Shown: piece after piece, positions 44,296-53,933 of the stretch
How positions within the stretch are numbered: position 1 is the stretch's first letter
Layout: every line of letters starts with the position of its first letter
NCBI GenBank assembly: GCA_965230225.1
Contig: CBDDKM010000003.1
Span: 62,001-126,000, forward strand
Direction of reading: 5' to 3'
DNA length: 64,000 bases
DNA from: CALSMU01 sp965230225
GTDB lineage: Bacteria; Bacteroidota; Bacteroidia; Flavobacteriales_D; Parvicellaceae
The notes under the pieces: generated by a model
Told to the model about the DNA's origin: nothing
The model's database searches: none
The model's input: only the letters and a program-made list of their open reading frames with translations
Made by a program: the position numbers and the translations under genes

Positions 44296-46634
44296 TACCC
44301 AATTACTTGTAGTTTGGCATACTTAAGCAATAGTTGTTTCTGTCCTGTACTCGGAAAGAAAACAGTTGCTTTTTGATTAGGAGGGGTCCCCTCAATGTTT
44401 AGGACTTTACCTTTTCCAAATCTAGCATGAGCTACTTGAGTTCCCACAACAATTTTGGAGGTGTCTATTGCTCCTGAAACAGAGTTGTCGATCTTCTTTA
44501 AGTTCTTTTTAGTACCAAATTTCGGAGCGGGAACTCCTCCGGTTTTTCCTCCTTTTGGTGCAGGCTTTTTAAATCCTGATTTTTTAGAAAATCCGCCACC
44601 TGAAAAAGAGGTTTTTCTGGTGGGCATACCAAATGGTAAATCTCCATCGTCGGCATTTCTGTTTAGGCTTCCGGATACATCATCTATAAACTGTGGGTCG
44701 ATCTCTTCAATAAATCTGCTTGGTTCGCAAGTTACCAGTTGCCCCCATCGATATCTACTGGTAGCATAAGAGAGCGTAGCTTGTTTCTCAGCTCGGGTTA
44801 CAGCCACATAAAAAAGCCTTCTTTCTTCCTCTAATTCTGATCTGGTGTTCAGAGAAAGTTGAGAAGGGAAAAGGTTTTCTTCCATTCCAACAATGTAAAC
44901 GAATGGGAACTCAAGTCCTTTAGCTGCGTGAATGGTCATCATAGTAACCTTGTCGTTATCTTCAGGATCATCATTATCTGCATCTGTCAATAGGGCAACA
45001 TCAATTAAAAAATCCGGAAGGGTAACCAGATGATCATCACTGGTTTTTTGAGTTTCTGTAAACTCTTTAATCCCGTTTAGCAGCTCTTGAATATTCTCAT
45101 AACGAGCTACACCTTCAGGGGTTTTGTCGACATATAGTTCTTTCAGAATTCCACTTCCGTTGGCAATTTCGTTACATAATTCAGAGGCAGATACAGCAGT
45201 TAGCTTGGTGGCAAAAGCTTTTATCATCATAATGAACTGACCAATTTTATTGGCTGTTCCTGAGTTTATTTTGACACCATATTTAATTGGGTTTTCCAAT
45301 GTTTCCCAAAGGCTGATGCCGTTGTTGCTTGCCGCTACTTTACATCGGTCGATAGTTGTAGCTCCAATACCACGTTTAGGATAGTTAATTACCCTTTTCA
45401 AGGCTTCTTCATCGTTGTGGTTGGCAGATAACCTGAAATAAGCCAGTAAGTCTTTAATTTCTTTACGCTGGTAGAACGATAGCCCCCCGTAGATTCGGTA
45501 GGGGATGTTAAGCTTTCTTAAAGATTCCTCAAACGATCTGGATTGAGCATTGGTTCTATAGAGGATAGCAAAATCAAGGTTTTTTGCCTGATTGTTATTT
45601 TTCGTTTCAAAAATATCGTTGGAGATGAGTTTCCCTTCCTCGTTGTCGGAGTAGGTTCTCATGACTCTTATTTTCTCTCCTATGTCGTTCGCTGTCCAAA
45701 CGTTCTTTTTAATCTGGTTTTTATTGTTGGATATGATGCTGTTAGCAGCATCCACAATCACCTTTGTGGAACGATAATTTTGTTCCAGCTTATAGAGTTT
45801 ATAATCTGGATAATCTTTTTTGAAATTTAGAATGTTTTGAATGTTAGCTCCACGGAAAGCATAAATACTTTGGGCATCATCCCCAACCACACAAAGGTTT
45901 TCAAATCTTGCAGCCAATCGTTTTACGATTAGGTACTGAGAATAGTTAGTATCCTGATACTCATCCACCAGAATGTATTTGAATTTTTCCTGGTATTTTA
46001 AAAGTACTTCAGGGTTGTTCTTTAGGAGAACGTTTGTTTTGAACAACAGATCATCAAAGTCCATGGCATGAGATAAAAAACAACGTTTTTCATATTCCAT
46101 GTAAACTTCGTGCAATCTCGGTCTTCCGGTAGAACGATCATCGGCCATTATGTCCGTATTTTGTGCGTAAGCACGAGCAGAGATAAGGTTGTTTTTGGCA
46201 GAAGAAATTCTAGAGTATACAATTCCCGGTTTGTATAATTTATCATCCAAACCAAGTTCTTTAACGATGGACTTTAATAGGCTTTTGGAATCTTGTGTAT
46301 CGTAAATGGTAAAATTACTTGGGTAGCCAATGTGTTCACTTTCTACTCTTAAAATCCTGGCGAAGATGGAGTGAAAGGTTCCCATCCAGATGTTTCTGGC
46401 ATCGTTATCACCAATCATTTTGGCAATCCTTTCCTTCATTTCCTTTGCGGCTTTATTGGTAAATGTTAAAGCCAGAATATTAAATGGATCCACACCATTG
46501 TCAATCAGGTGAGCAATACGATAGGTAAGCACTCTTGTCTTTCCTGATCCCGCACCAGCAATTACCATTAAAGGTCCTTCAAGATGAGCAGCCGCTACCC
46601 GTTGGGCATCGTTTAACTCATTTAAATAATCCAT
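44295..46634 (-). CDS. uvrD: ATP-dependent DNA helicase UvrD/PcrA
   Basis: A superfamily 1A helicase of ~780 residues. Walker A is AGAGSGKT, motif II is VDEYQDT, then GDDAQSIYAFRGA, YRTNAQSR and motif VI VAVTRAEKQ. It unwinds DNA in excision and mismatch repair. The C-terminus has a Gly/Lys/Pro-rich linker (~655-715) followed by a Tudor-like segment (VAHARFGKGKVL), as in PcrA. An ATG lies at 46646, but it is only five bases past the -7 box. The second ATG at 46634 gives MDYLNELNDAQR, the usual family start. Confidence 0.95.
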   Translation of the reverse strand: MDYLNELNDAQRVAAAHLEGPLMVIAGAGSGKTRVLTYRIAHLIDNGVDPFNILALTFTNKAAKEMKERIAKMIGDNDARNIWMGTFHSIFARILRVESEHIGYPSNFTIYDTQDSKSLLKSIVKELGLDDKLYKPGIVYSRISSAKNNLISARAYAQNTDIMADDRSTGRPRLHEVYMEYEKRCFLSHAMDFDDLLFKTNVLLKNNPEVLLKYQEKFKYILVDEYQDTNYSQYLIVKRLAARFENLCVVGDDAQSIYAFRGANIQNILNFKKDYPDYKLYKLEQNYRSTKVIVDAANSIISNNKNQIKKNVWTANDIGEKIRVMRTYSDNEEGKLISNDIFETKNNNQAKNLDFAILYRTNAQSRSFEESLRKLNIPYRIYGGLSFYQRKEIKDLLAYFRLSANHNDEEALKRVINYPKRGIGATTIDRCKVAASNNGISLWETLENPIKYGVKINSGTANKIGQFIMMIKAFATKLTAVSASELCNEIANGSGILKELYVDKTPEGVARYENIQELLNGIKEFTETQKTSDDHLVTLPDFLIDVALLTDADNDDPEDNDKVTMMTIHAAKGLEFPFVYIVGMEENLFPSQLSLNTRSELEEERRLFYVAVTRAEKQATLSYATSRYRWGQLVTCEPSRFIEEIDPQFIDDVSGSLNRNADDGDLPFGMPTRKTSFSGGGFSKKSGFKKPAPKGGKTGGVPAPKFGTKKNLKKIDNSVSGAIDTSKIVVGTQVAHARFGKGKVLNIEGTPPNQKATVFFPSTGQKQLLLKYAKLQVIG

Positions 46635-46651
46635 CGTTTTGTTCATAATTG

Positions 46652-46659
46652 CAAAAATA
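46652..46659 (-). promoter_or_regulatory. -7 box of uvrD
   Basis: Minus strand TATTTTTG, an exact TAnnTTTG match, 17 bases before the ATG at 46634. Confidence 0.6.
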
Positions 46660-46762
46660 GTGAATTGAACAGCATGAATTGGGCAACAAGAGAATTGTAA
46701 TCAACAAGTTTTCTACATGTAAATGAACTTTTTTTAATCATTTATTCTATTTTTATGTCTAA

Positions 46763-49306
46763 ATGAGTAAGAATCCACCACACAAAAGGAACTCGAAAAA
46801 GGTGTTAATTCCTGGGGCGAGTAATAGACTCTATATGGCCATATTGGTCGTAATGGTGTTTGTGTTCTATGGTAATTCTCTGAACAACGGTTACTCTCTG
46901 GATGATGATTTGGTTACCACAACCGACAACCGTATTCATGAAAGAGTAGAGCAGGGGATTAAAGGGATTCCGACCATTTTTAAAACTCATTTTGTAGAGA
47001 ACCCAAAACAGAGCTATAGTTACCGACCAATTACTACCTCCTCCTTTGCTGTGGAGTATCAGTTTTTTGGAAATAAACCACCTGAAACAAGGGCAAGAAT
47101 CAGTCATTTTATCAATGTATTTATCTATTTGATAATCATCTTGCTTATCTATCATTTAGTATATAAGTTACTTCCTGATAAGAGCAAACTCATTCCCTTT
47201 CTGGTGGCAGCCTTGTTTTTAATTCACCCCATCCATACGGAGGTAGTAAATAACATTAAATGTAGAGATGAATTGCTGGTAATGTTATTTGGATTGTTGT
47301 CGGCACTTGGTATACTTTCTTATGTGGATACCGGGAAGAAAAAGTGGTGGTTGCTGCTATTGTCTTTAGGTTTAATGGTGTTGTCTGTCTTATCCAAAAG
47401 AACAGGGTTTGTGTATGTGATCAATATTCCTCTAATCATATACTTTTTTAGGGATGTAAAACTAAAGCAAGTAGCCATGTTTGTAGGGGTGCTTTTTGTG
47501 GGAGTGTTGATGTATTCAATGCTGAAAAAGGGGGCTATTGAAACCGAGGGAATCCGGGAGAAGATGTTTTTTGAGAATCCGCTCTACTTTGCAGATTCTT
47601 TTGCGGAGAGGATTCCGATGTTCTTTTATTCCATTGCGTTTTATGTAAAGATGATGTTGTTCCCTCATCCTTTAGTGTATTACTACGGATACGATCAGGT
47701 TCCAATTGCAGGTTGGGATCATCCTATGGTTTGGTTGGGAGTAATCTTTGTTCTTGGAGTTACTGGATTAGCACTCTGGAGAATTAAGAAAAAGGAAATG
47801 TGGGCCTTTGGTGTATTGTTCTTTATGTTTGGAATTGGGGGAGGAGCAAACCTATTATTTCCGGCAGTAGGAATTGTGGCAGAAAGATTTGTGTTTACAG
47901 CTTCCTTTGGGTTGATTTTTGTAGCTGGATATTACGGTTATAATTGGTTCTTAAAGTCCGGGTCGAAACCAATGCGACTTCTTGTATATAGCATTGGGGG
48001 TATCGTTTTATTAACCTCTTTTGCAAAGGTGGTGGATCGAAATGAAGATTGGGAGTCTAGAATTTCGCTGTACAGGAATGATTCGGAATACCTTGAGAAT
48101 TCCGCTAAGGCCCATAGTCTTTTGGGAACTGAGTATAAGGAAATAGCAGATACTTTAAATAGGAACCCAATGCACGATCATCGGGTGTATTTGGCATATA
48201 TTGATTCTGCTATTTATGAGTTTGAGCAGGGAGTAAAGGTGTATGATGGCTATTACAATTGTGCCAATAATGCAGGGGTGCTTTATTTTAGAGAAAGGTA
48301 CGATCATTACAAGGCCAGAGAACTGGTGCTGAAAGCATTGGAGTACAAACCGGATTATGTAGAGGCATTACTTAGTTTGGGAAGCTGTTATGAAAGAGAT
48401 ATCAATGGGGCTAATCAAATCTTACACCTGGTGGATGCTCACCTTCCTGACTCATTAAGGAGTATTCCGAGATATTCCGAGCCATATGAAGATTCGTTAG
48501 CTGAGAGAGCAGGAGTAACAATTTCCATATTAACTTCAGAATTGCAATCCATTTTGAGTAGGATTAATCCAAACGATCCAAACTGGAAAAATGTAGTAAA
48601 ATATCACTATGACCTTATTGTGGAAAGGGTATTTGCTATGGAAAACGGAGTGCTTTTAGAATCCGGAGGTAAGGAAGAAGTGAAAAGAATCGTAGCAGAA
48701 AAAATTACAACGATTGACATTCAGAACTATGCCATTGGAGTGAATAATCTAGTTGCAGCAGTAGAGGGAGTGCTGAATAAAAGGTTGGCGGATCATGTAC
48801 AATTGAGTGATTATGATGCAAATTCTCTGGTTACTTTAAGGTGGGAAGTGCTAACTTATAAATATAGTTTACTAGATACTGTGGTAAATACTTTTGAGAG
48901 CATTATTAAAACAAAACCTGATTATTATCCGGTGTACAATAGCTTGACCAACCTTTACGTGCGAGAAGAAATGTACGAAGATGTAATTGATTTGAATTCC
49001 AGAGCAATTCTGGAAGGGTATTTTCCAGATAATACAGAGTTTTATACCAATATTGGAAGTGCGTATAATGCCAAGCAAGATTACACGGCGGCAATAGCCA
49101 ATATGGATAACGCAATACAGGAAATCGATCGATTGTACAGCGAAGCTTATTATAGCGAAGAAATGAATGCAGAGGATAAGAACACCAGGCTTAATTTCTT
49201 GTTGCAAAGGAAGAAGAAAATTTACGGATTTATGAGTAATATCTACTTCTCTATTGGAGAAATGGAAAAAGCGGAAGAGTATAGGAATTTATCAGCTTCG
49301 ATCTAA
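46763..49306 (+). CDS. GT-C type membrane glycosyltransferase with C-terminal TPR domain
   Basis: 847 residues. About ten membrane helices lie between residues ~22 and 425. Asp47-Asp49 in the first outer loop (YSLDDDL) and HPIHTEVV are typical of the DUF1736/TMTC-like GT-C superfamily, which moves sugars from polyprenyl-phosphate carriers onto exported acceptors. Residues ~430-847 carry degenerate tetratricopeptide repeats (PDYVEALLSLGSCYERD, EFYTNIGSAYNAKQDYTAAI), probably outside the membrane, for protein binding. Its stop shares one base with the next ATG, so it belongs to the KAS/ACP/SDR/GT operon. Acceptor unknown. A -7-like TATTTTTA lies just upstream. Confidence 0.82.
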   Translation: MSKNPPHKRNSKKVLIPGASNRLYMAILVVMVFVFYGNSLNNGYSLDDDLVTTTDNRIHERVEQGIKGIPTIFKTHFVENPKQSYSYRPITTSSFAVEYQFFGNKPPETRARISHFINVFIYLIIILLIYHLVYKLLPDKSKLIPFLVAALFLIHPIHTEVVNNIKCRDELLVMLFGLLSALGILSYVDTGKKKWWLLLLSLGLMVLSVLSKRTGFVYVINIPLIIYFFRDVKLKQVAMFVGVLFVGVLMYSMLKKGAIETEGIREKMFFENPLYFADSFAERIPMFFYSIAFYVKMMLFPHPLVYYYGYDQVPIAGWDHPMVWLGVIFVLGVTGLALWRIKKKEMWAFGVLFFMFGIGGGANLLFPAVGIVAERFVFTASFGLIFVAGYYGYNWFLKSGSKPMRLLVYSIGGIVLLTSFAKVVDRNEDWESRISLYRNDSEYLENSAKAHSLLGTEYKEIADTLNRNPMHDHRVYLAYIDSAIYEFEQGVKVYDGYYNCANNAGVLYFRERYDHYKARELVLKALEYKPDYVEALLSLGSCYERDINGANQILHLVDAHLPDSLRSIPRYSEPYEDSLAERAGVTISILTSELQSILSRINPNDPNWKNVVKYHYDLIVERVFAMENGVLLESGGKEEVKRIVAEKITTIDIQNYAIGVNNLVAAVEGVLNKRLADHVQLSDYDANSLVTLRWEVLTYKYSLLDTVVNTFESIIKTKPDYYPVYNSLTNLYVREEMYEDVIDLNSRAILEGYFPDNTEFYTNIGSAYNAKQDYTAAIANMDNAIQEIDRLYSEAYYSEEMNAEDKNTRLNFLLQRKKKIYGFMSNIYFSIGEMEKAEEYRNLSASI

Positions 49307-50304
49307 TGGGAGTAGTGATCAAAAATATGGGCTACCACCTGTCGAAAAATAGATTGAGTAATGAAAATTTATCCGATCAATTTCCTGAGCATTCCCCCGA
49401 ACAGATATACAAATTAACCGGTATCCAAACCCGGTATACTACGGGAGATGCATTGGCTTCAGATATGGCAGTAAGTGCTGCTGAAGAGCTATTCATTAAA
49501 AATTCAATTGATAGATCTGAAGTTGATTTGTTGATGTTTGTGTCGGAAGCGTTAGATTTTAAAACCCCACAAACATCCGTCATTATTCAAGATAGGTTAG
49601 GACTTTCCAATAACATAATGGCCATTGATGTGCCTATGGGGTGCTCTGGGTTTACACACGCTATTGGAATGGCTAAAATGTTTATATCAAGTGGTCAGAT
49701 AAATAGTGTATTAGTGTTGTTAGGAGATACACCAAGTTTATGTATTCACCCAAATGATTTTGCTCTAAGAAGTTTGTTTAGCGATGCCGGCGGAGCTGTA
49801 TTGATTGGAAGAGGAGAGGGGGCAGAAATTGGTGAGATGGTATATGGAACAGATGGGAAAGGAGCCAAAGGTTTGTATGCAGAGCGCAGCGGTATGCGTG
49901 GAGGGGTGGATGAGAAATGGCTAAAAGATCATTCCAGTGTGGGCGGATTGCCTTTCGGGCAGTTAAAAATGGATGGTATTGGAATATTTACTTTTTCATT
50001 GCGCGAAGTACCAAAATTAGTGAGTCAGATACTTAAGGTAAATAATGAAATTATCGAAAGTGTAGACTTGTTTGTGTTTCATCAGGCGAGCTTAATTATT
50101 TTAAAATCGCTGCAAAAAAAGTTGAATATTCCTGAAGAAAAAATGGCCTATTACATTGAGGATTTTGGAAACACAGTATCCATGTCGATACCAATTGCGT
50201 TGGAAGAAGCTCAAAGGGTAGGAAGGATAGGAGTTGGAAGCAAGGTGTTGGTGGCTGGCTTTGGGGTTGGGTACGCCTGGAGTGGAACCATGCTGTATTA
50301 TTAA
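49306..50304 (+). CDS. 3-oxoacyl-ACP synthase III family protein (first copy)
   Basis: 332 residues of the KAS III (FabH-like) fold. The catalytic triad is intact: Cys113 (PMGCSGF), His259 (FVFHQAS) and Asn289 (DFGNTVS). It should condense an acyl-CoA with malonyl-ACP. It differs from housekeeping FabH in its operon: the neighbour is a dedicated carrier protein gene 18 bases on. It shares one base with the preceding stop. It is divergent enough from the second copy (Cys119, His266, Asn296) that the two are not a recent tandem duplication. Confidence 0.9.
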   Translation: MGVVIKNMGYHLSKNRLSNENLSDQFPEHSPEQIYKLTGIQTRYTTGDALASDMAVSAAEELFIKNSIDRSEVDLLMFVSEALDFKTPQTSVIIQDRLGLSNNIMAIDVPMGCSGFTHAIGMAKMFISSGQINSVLVLLGDTPSLCIHPNDFALRSLFSDAGGAVLIGRGEGAEIGEMVYGTDGKGAKGLYAERSGMRGGVDEKWLKDHSSVGGLPFGQLKMDGIGIFTFSLREVPKLVSQILKVNNEIIESVDLFVFHQASLIILKSLQKKLNIPEEKMAYYIEDFGNTVSMSIPIALEEAQRVGRIGVGSKVLVAGFGVGYAWSGTMLYY

Positions 50305-50322
50305 TATTTGTATATTTAAGAT

Positions 50323-50556
50323 ATGAAGGTAGAAGAACTGGTAGCAAAGTTGGAAAACGAATTTGAAGATTTGGAGAAGGGCGTACTTCATCCGGATTAT
50401 AATTTTCGTGAAATGGAGGATTGGAGTTCGATGCATGCGCTGGTTGTAATTGCCCTGATTGATTCTGAATACGATGTGTTGTTAAATGGAAACGATTTGA
50501 AAGGAGCAGAAACAATTAGGGATTTATTCAATATTATTGAAAATAGACTCTCATAA
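50323..50556 (+). CDS. Acyl carrier protein, dedicated to this operon
   Basis: 77 residues, acidic, with the four-helix carrier-protein pattern. The phosphopantetheine site is Ser36 in DWSSMHAL, where most fatty-acid carriers have DSL. The C-terminal helix is AETIRDLFNIIENRLS. It sits between two KAS III genes; the next gene starts directly after its stop. A substrate carrier for short-chain acyl groups made by the two synthases is the natural role. Confidence 0.85.
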   Translation: MKVEELVAKLENEFEDLEKGVLHPDYNFREMEDWSSMHALVVIALIDSEYDVLLNGNDLKGAETIRDLFNIIENRLS

Positions 50557-51618
50557 ATGGCGTGTTTTAGTATTTCCAATGTAGCCGTAAAAGGAATCTC
50601 AGGAGCTGTTCCCAAAAAGATATTTAGAAATGCTGAGTACGATTGGATTTCTGAAAAGGAACGTCAAATGCTTATTAAAACCACTGGAGTGGAGGAAAGG
50701 CATGTGGCTGACTTTGGTATGACCACCGCAGATTTGTGTGAGGAGGCAACGTCGAAGTTGTTGAGCGAATTAAATTGGGAAAAAGATAGTGTAGATGTGC
50801 TCATTTTTGTTTCCCAATCAAGAGATTATTTGGTACCTGCAACATCATGTATTTTACAGGAAAAACTGGGGCTGTCTAAAACCTCCATTGCCTTTGATGT
50901 TAACATGGGATGTTCTGGGTATGTTTATGGTCTTTCGGTTATTTCCAGTATGCTAAGCTCTGGAGGATTAAAAAGAGGGCTGTTGCTTGTGGGAGATATT
51001 TCTTCTCAAAATACTTCCTATAGAGATAAAAGCACCTTCCCTTTGTTTGGTGATGCAGGTACTTGTACCGCTCTGGAATTTCAGGAAGGAGAGCAAATGC
51101 ATTATAACTTACAAACAGATGGCAAAGGGTATGAGGCCATCATTATCCGTGATGGAGGTTGTAGAAATTACGCATCTAAAGAATCCTTTGAAGAAGAAGT
51201 GATAGAAGAAGGAATACAAAGAAGTAAGGTGCAATTGGAGTTAAACGGACTGGATGTTTTTAACTTCTCTCTCAAAGAGGTGAAACCAAATGTGGTGGAA
51301 TTATTAGAGTTCGCTCAGGAGGAAAAAGAAGAGGTAGATTACTTTGTGTTTCATCAGGCCAATAAACTCATTAACGAAAGTATTCGGAAGAAGCTTAAAT
51401 TACCCGAAGAAAAAGTGCCTTATTCATTGAAGGAATATGGGAACACGAGTTCAGCTTCCATACCAATTACTATATTGGCACAGATAGGTGAGCAGTTAGC
51501 TCAACCAAATAATAAGCTAGTTTTATCTGGGTTTGGAGTTGGCCTTTCCTGGGGATCGGTATTGCTTAGTATGGATGCCATAAATTGTTTGCAAATTATA
51601 GAAATTGATCAGCCTTGA
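50557..51618 (+). CDS. 3-oxoacyl-ACP synthase III family protein (second copy)
   Basis: 353 residues. Triad Cys119 (NMGCSGY), His266 (FVFHQAN) and Asn296 (EYGNTSSASIP), the last closer to classical FabH than in the first copy. It starts with no gap after the carrier protein gene and overlaps the next gene by four bases. Two KAS III enzymes in one operon could act one after the other, or as a heterodimer, on the same carrier protein. Confidence 0.9.
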   Translation: MACFSISNVAVKGISGAVPKKIFRNAEYDWISEKERQMLIKTTGVEERHVADFGMTTADLCEEATSKLLSELNWEKDSVDVLIFVSQSRDYLVPATSCILQEKLGLSKTSIAFDVNMGCSGYVYGLSVISSMLSSGGLKRGLLLVGDISSQNTSYRDKSTFPLFGDAGTCTALEFQEGEQMHYNLQTDGKGYEAIIIRDGGCRNYASKESFEEEVIEEGIQRSKVQLELNGLDVFNFSLKEVKPNVVELLEFAQEEKEEVDYFVFHQANKLINESIRKKLKLPEEKVPYSLKEYGNTSSASIPITILAQIGEQLAQPNNKLVLSGFGVGLSWGSVLLSMDAINCLQIIEIDQP

Positions 51619-52331
51619 AGAACGTTTTAATCATAGGAGCCACATCGACAATTGGGAGTCAGTTGGTAAAACAATTGGGGTCCGAATATCAGTTGTACAT
51701 TACCGGAAGGAGCGATGAAAAATTAAGTGGTTTATCAGAGCAGGAGAATGTGCATAGGGTTATCAAGTTAAACTTGAGTGATGATGAGGTAGAAAAGGTA
51801 TTGGAGGATTTGCCAGAATTGGATGCTGTAGTGTATTGTGTGGGAGTTACCGATCATACGCCCGTTAAGTTCATTAAGGAAAAGCATTTGGAAAAGGTAT
51901 TCCAGGCGAATTATTTTGGAGCAGTTTCCGTTACCTCCATACTGTTGAGAAACAAGAAAATTAAAAGTAGTAGTTCGTTAGTTTACCTAAGTTCTACAGC
52001 TACTCAGTATCCATACTTTGGAGGAGCTTTATACATTTCCTCTAAATTGGCTTTGGAAGGGTTTGTAAAAACGCTTGCCGTAGAATTGAGTAGTAAAAAA
52101 GTGAGGGTAAATGCTGTGTCACCGGTTTTTGTTCGTTCTGAAATGGCAGAGTCGGTTAATCAATTTTCTTCTGATAATGCTCTGGAGGATTTCTCTAAAA
52201 AACACCCATTTGGGATGATAGAAACAGAAGAAGTAGCAAAGACAATTGAATTTTTAATATCGCCAATGGCTAGTGCAATTACTGGTCAGGTAATAAATGT
52301 TGGTAATTTTAACGCTGGATTAAATCAATAA
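51615..52331 (+). CDS. Short-chain dehydrogenase/reductase (3-oxoacyl-ACP reductase-like)
   Basis: 238 residues. The NAD(P)-binding motif reads GATSTIGS rather than the common GxxxGIG. Catalytic Ser in YLSSTAT (~126-127), Tyr140 and Lys144 (YISSK) are present. In this context it most likely reduces the 3-oxoacyl product of the KAS enzymes to 3-hydroxyacyl-ACP; a sugar dehydrogenase role is an alternative. ATGA overlap with the preceding gene. Confidence 0.87.
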   Translation: MKNVLIIGATSTIGSQLVKQLGSEYQLYITGRSDEKLSGLSEQENVHRVIKLNLSDDEVEKVLEDLPELDAVVYCVGVTDHTPVKFIKEKHLEKVFQANYFGAVSVTSILLRNKKIKSSSSLVYLSSTATQYPYFGGALYISSKLALEGFVKTLAVELSSKKVRVNAVSPVFVRSEMAESVNQFSSDNALEDFSKKHPFGMIETEEVAKTIEFLISPMASAITGQVINVGNFNAGLNQ

Positions 52332-52332
52332 G

Positions 52333-53262
52333 ATGGATCAAACCACCACATATTCCATTGTAATTCCTGCTTATAATAGTAAAGACACTATAGGGCAATT
52401 ATGTGGCGAGATAGGCGAAGTATTCGCTTCTCTGAATGAGTCGTTCGAAATCGTTATTGTTAACGATGGGGGAGAGAAAGAAGTGTGGGATGAAATTACC
52501 AGAGTTTATCAGGAGTCAGATGCAAAGATGACTGTGATTCGATTAACTAAAAACTATGGTCAGCACAACGCTACTTTGTGTGGGATAGAGAATTCAACGG
52601 GAGATTTGATCATTACGATTGATGATGATCTTCAGGTTCGCCCAAATGAGATGCTAAAACTCATTGAGGAGTATAAAAACGAGGATGCAGATTTGGTGTA
52701 TGGATTATACGATAAGAAACAGCATAATCTGCTTAAAAATGCTGGAAGTACCTACATCAAAAAAACCTCTAAGTTATTACTAAAGTCGCCGGGTAAAGGA
52801 TCTTCTTTTAGGTTGTTGAACCGTAAGCTGGCCGATGAGATTTTAATGCACGGACAAAGCTTTGTATACATCGATGAGTTGTTGCTTTGGTATACAGATA
52901 ATATTGCTTTTGTTCAGGTGCAACACGAAAAAAGACAGCATTCAAAGTCGGGATATTCTTCGTTTAAGTTGTTCAAAATAGCCTTTAATATCACTACACA
53001 GTATACGGCCATTCCTCTAAAAATAATGACCTATGCCGGGATGATTTTTTCCATCATTACTTTTTTGTTGGGGCTTTATTTTATTTACCGAAGACTAGTT
53101 AGGAATGTGCCATTGGGGTATACTTCTACTATTGTAACCATTTTGTTCTCCACTAGTATCATTCTATTGTGTCTTGGAATAATAGGGCAGTACCTGTTTA
53201 AACTGTATCAGGCGCAGAATAAAAAACCGTCTTATTCTATTAGAAAAAAACTGCAAAAATGA
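52333..53262 (+). CDS. Family 2 glycosyltransferase, polyprenyl-phosphate type (GtrB/ArnC-like)
   Basis: 309 residues. The GT2 domain begins YSIVIPAYNSKDTI; the metal-binding acidic motif is Asp97-Asp99 (TIDDDLQ), and YGQHNATLCG is typical of dolichol-phosphate-mannose synthase-like enzymes. Two C-terminal membrane helices (~230-252 and ~265-290) follow. It probably loads a nucleotide sugar onto undecaprenyl phosphate, giving the donor for the GT-C protein at the head of the operon. One base separates it from the SDR gene. Confidence 0.88.
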   Translation: MDQTTTYSIVIPAYNSKDTIGQLCGEIGEVFASLNESFEIVIVNDGGEKEVWDEITRVYQESDAKMTVIRLTKNYGQHNATLCGIENSTGDLIITIDDDLQVRPNEMLKLIEEYKNEDADLVYGLYDKKQHNLLKNAGSTYIKKTSKLLLKSPGKGSSFRLLNRKLADEILMHGQSFVYIDELLLWYTDNIAFVQVQHEKRQHSKSGYSSFKLFKIAFNITTQYTAIPLKIMTYAGMIFSIITFLLGLYFIYRRLVRNVPLGYTSTIVTILFSTSIILLCLGIIGQYLFKLYQAQNKKPSYSIRKKLQK

Positions 53263-53933
53263 TCGTCGAGAAACACGGTGTTCAGCTTAAAAGGGTCAGA
53301 GAAGAAGACATTGAATTGATCAGAGTTCAAAGAAATTCCTCTTTTATTTCATCCAGAATGATTTACCAAAAAGAGATTACTCCCGAACAGCAGTTGGAAT
53401 GGTTCAATTCGGTAAACAATTTTAGCAATTTTTACTACTTGATTATTTTCGAAAACCGGGCTATAGGTTTAATCAATGATAAAGATGTAGATTGGAACAA
53501 TAGGTCTTCGGAATCCGGACTATTTATCTGGGAGCAGAAATACCTGAAAACGATTGTTCCTTCCTTAGCTTCCATGTGTTTGTTAGAAATGGGTTACGAA
53601 ATTCTTGGATGGAATAAAACCAGGATTAAGGTGCTTAAAAGCAATGAAGAAGCTGTTAGTTTTAACAAGCAAGTTGGTTTTCAGGTGGTAAAAGAACAAG
53701 AAGGTGTACTACACATGGAATTAACCAGAGATAGATACCTGGAAAAGGCAAGAAAGTATTTGTTGTCTATGACTAAGTTGAGCGAAGATCATGTGTTGCA
53801 GGTTGATTTAGATGAGCAGGATATTAAATCCGGTCTGGCAGAAAAAATTCATGTGTTGGCAACAGAGTTTGGAGTGAAAGTGGATAAAAAAGAAAGTGAA
53901 TATCAGATTCACTATTCTTATACCATTAGCTAG
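53259..53933 (+). CDS. GNAT N-acyltransferase, PseH-like, with C-terminal extension
   Basis: 224 residues. Residues ~1-155 match sugar N-acetyltransferases of the PseH type (LKRVREEDIELIRVQRN, YQKEITPEQQLEWFN, NEEAVSFNKQVGF). Residues ~160-224 form an extra acidic helical domain (ARKYLLSMTKLSEDHVLQVD, KIHVLATEFGVKV) that I do not recognise. It could dock the carrier protein or transfer the acyl group onto an amino sugar. It overlaps the GT gene by four bases; its 3' end overlaps the convergent sulfotransferase by eight. Confidence 0.8.
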   Translation: MIVEKHGVQLKRVREEDIELIRVQRNSSFISSRMIYQKEITPEQQLEWFNSVNNFSNFYYLIIFENRAIGLINDKDVDWNNRSSESGLFIWEQKYLKTIVPSLASMCLLEMGYEILGWNKTRIKVLKSNEEAVSFNKQVGFQVVKEQEGVLHMELTRDRYLEKARKYLLSMTKLSEDHVLQVDLDEQDIKSGLAEKIHVLATEFGVKVDKKESEYQIHYSYTIS

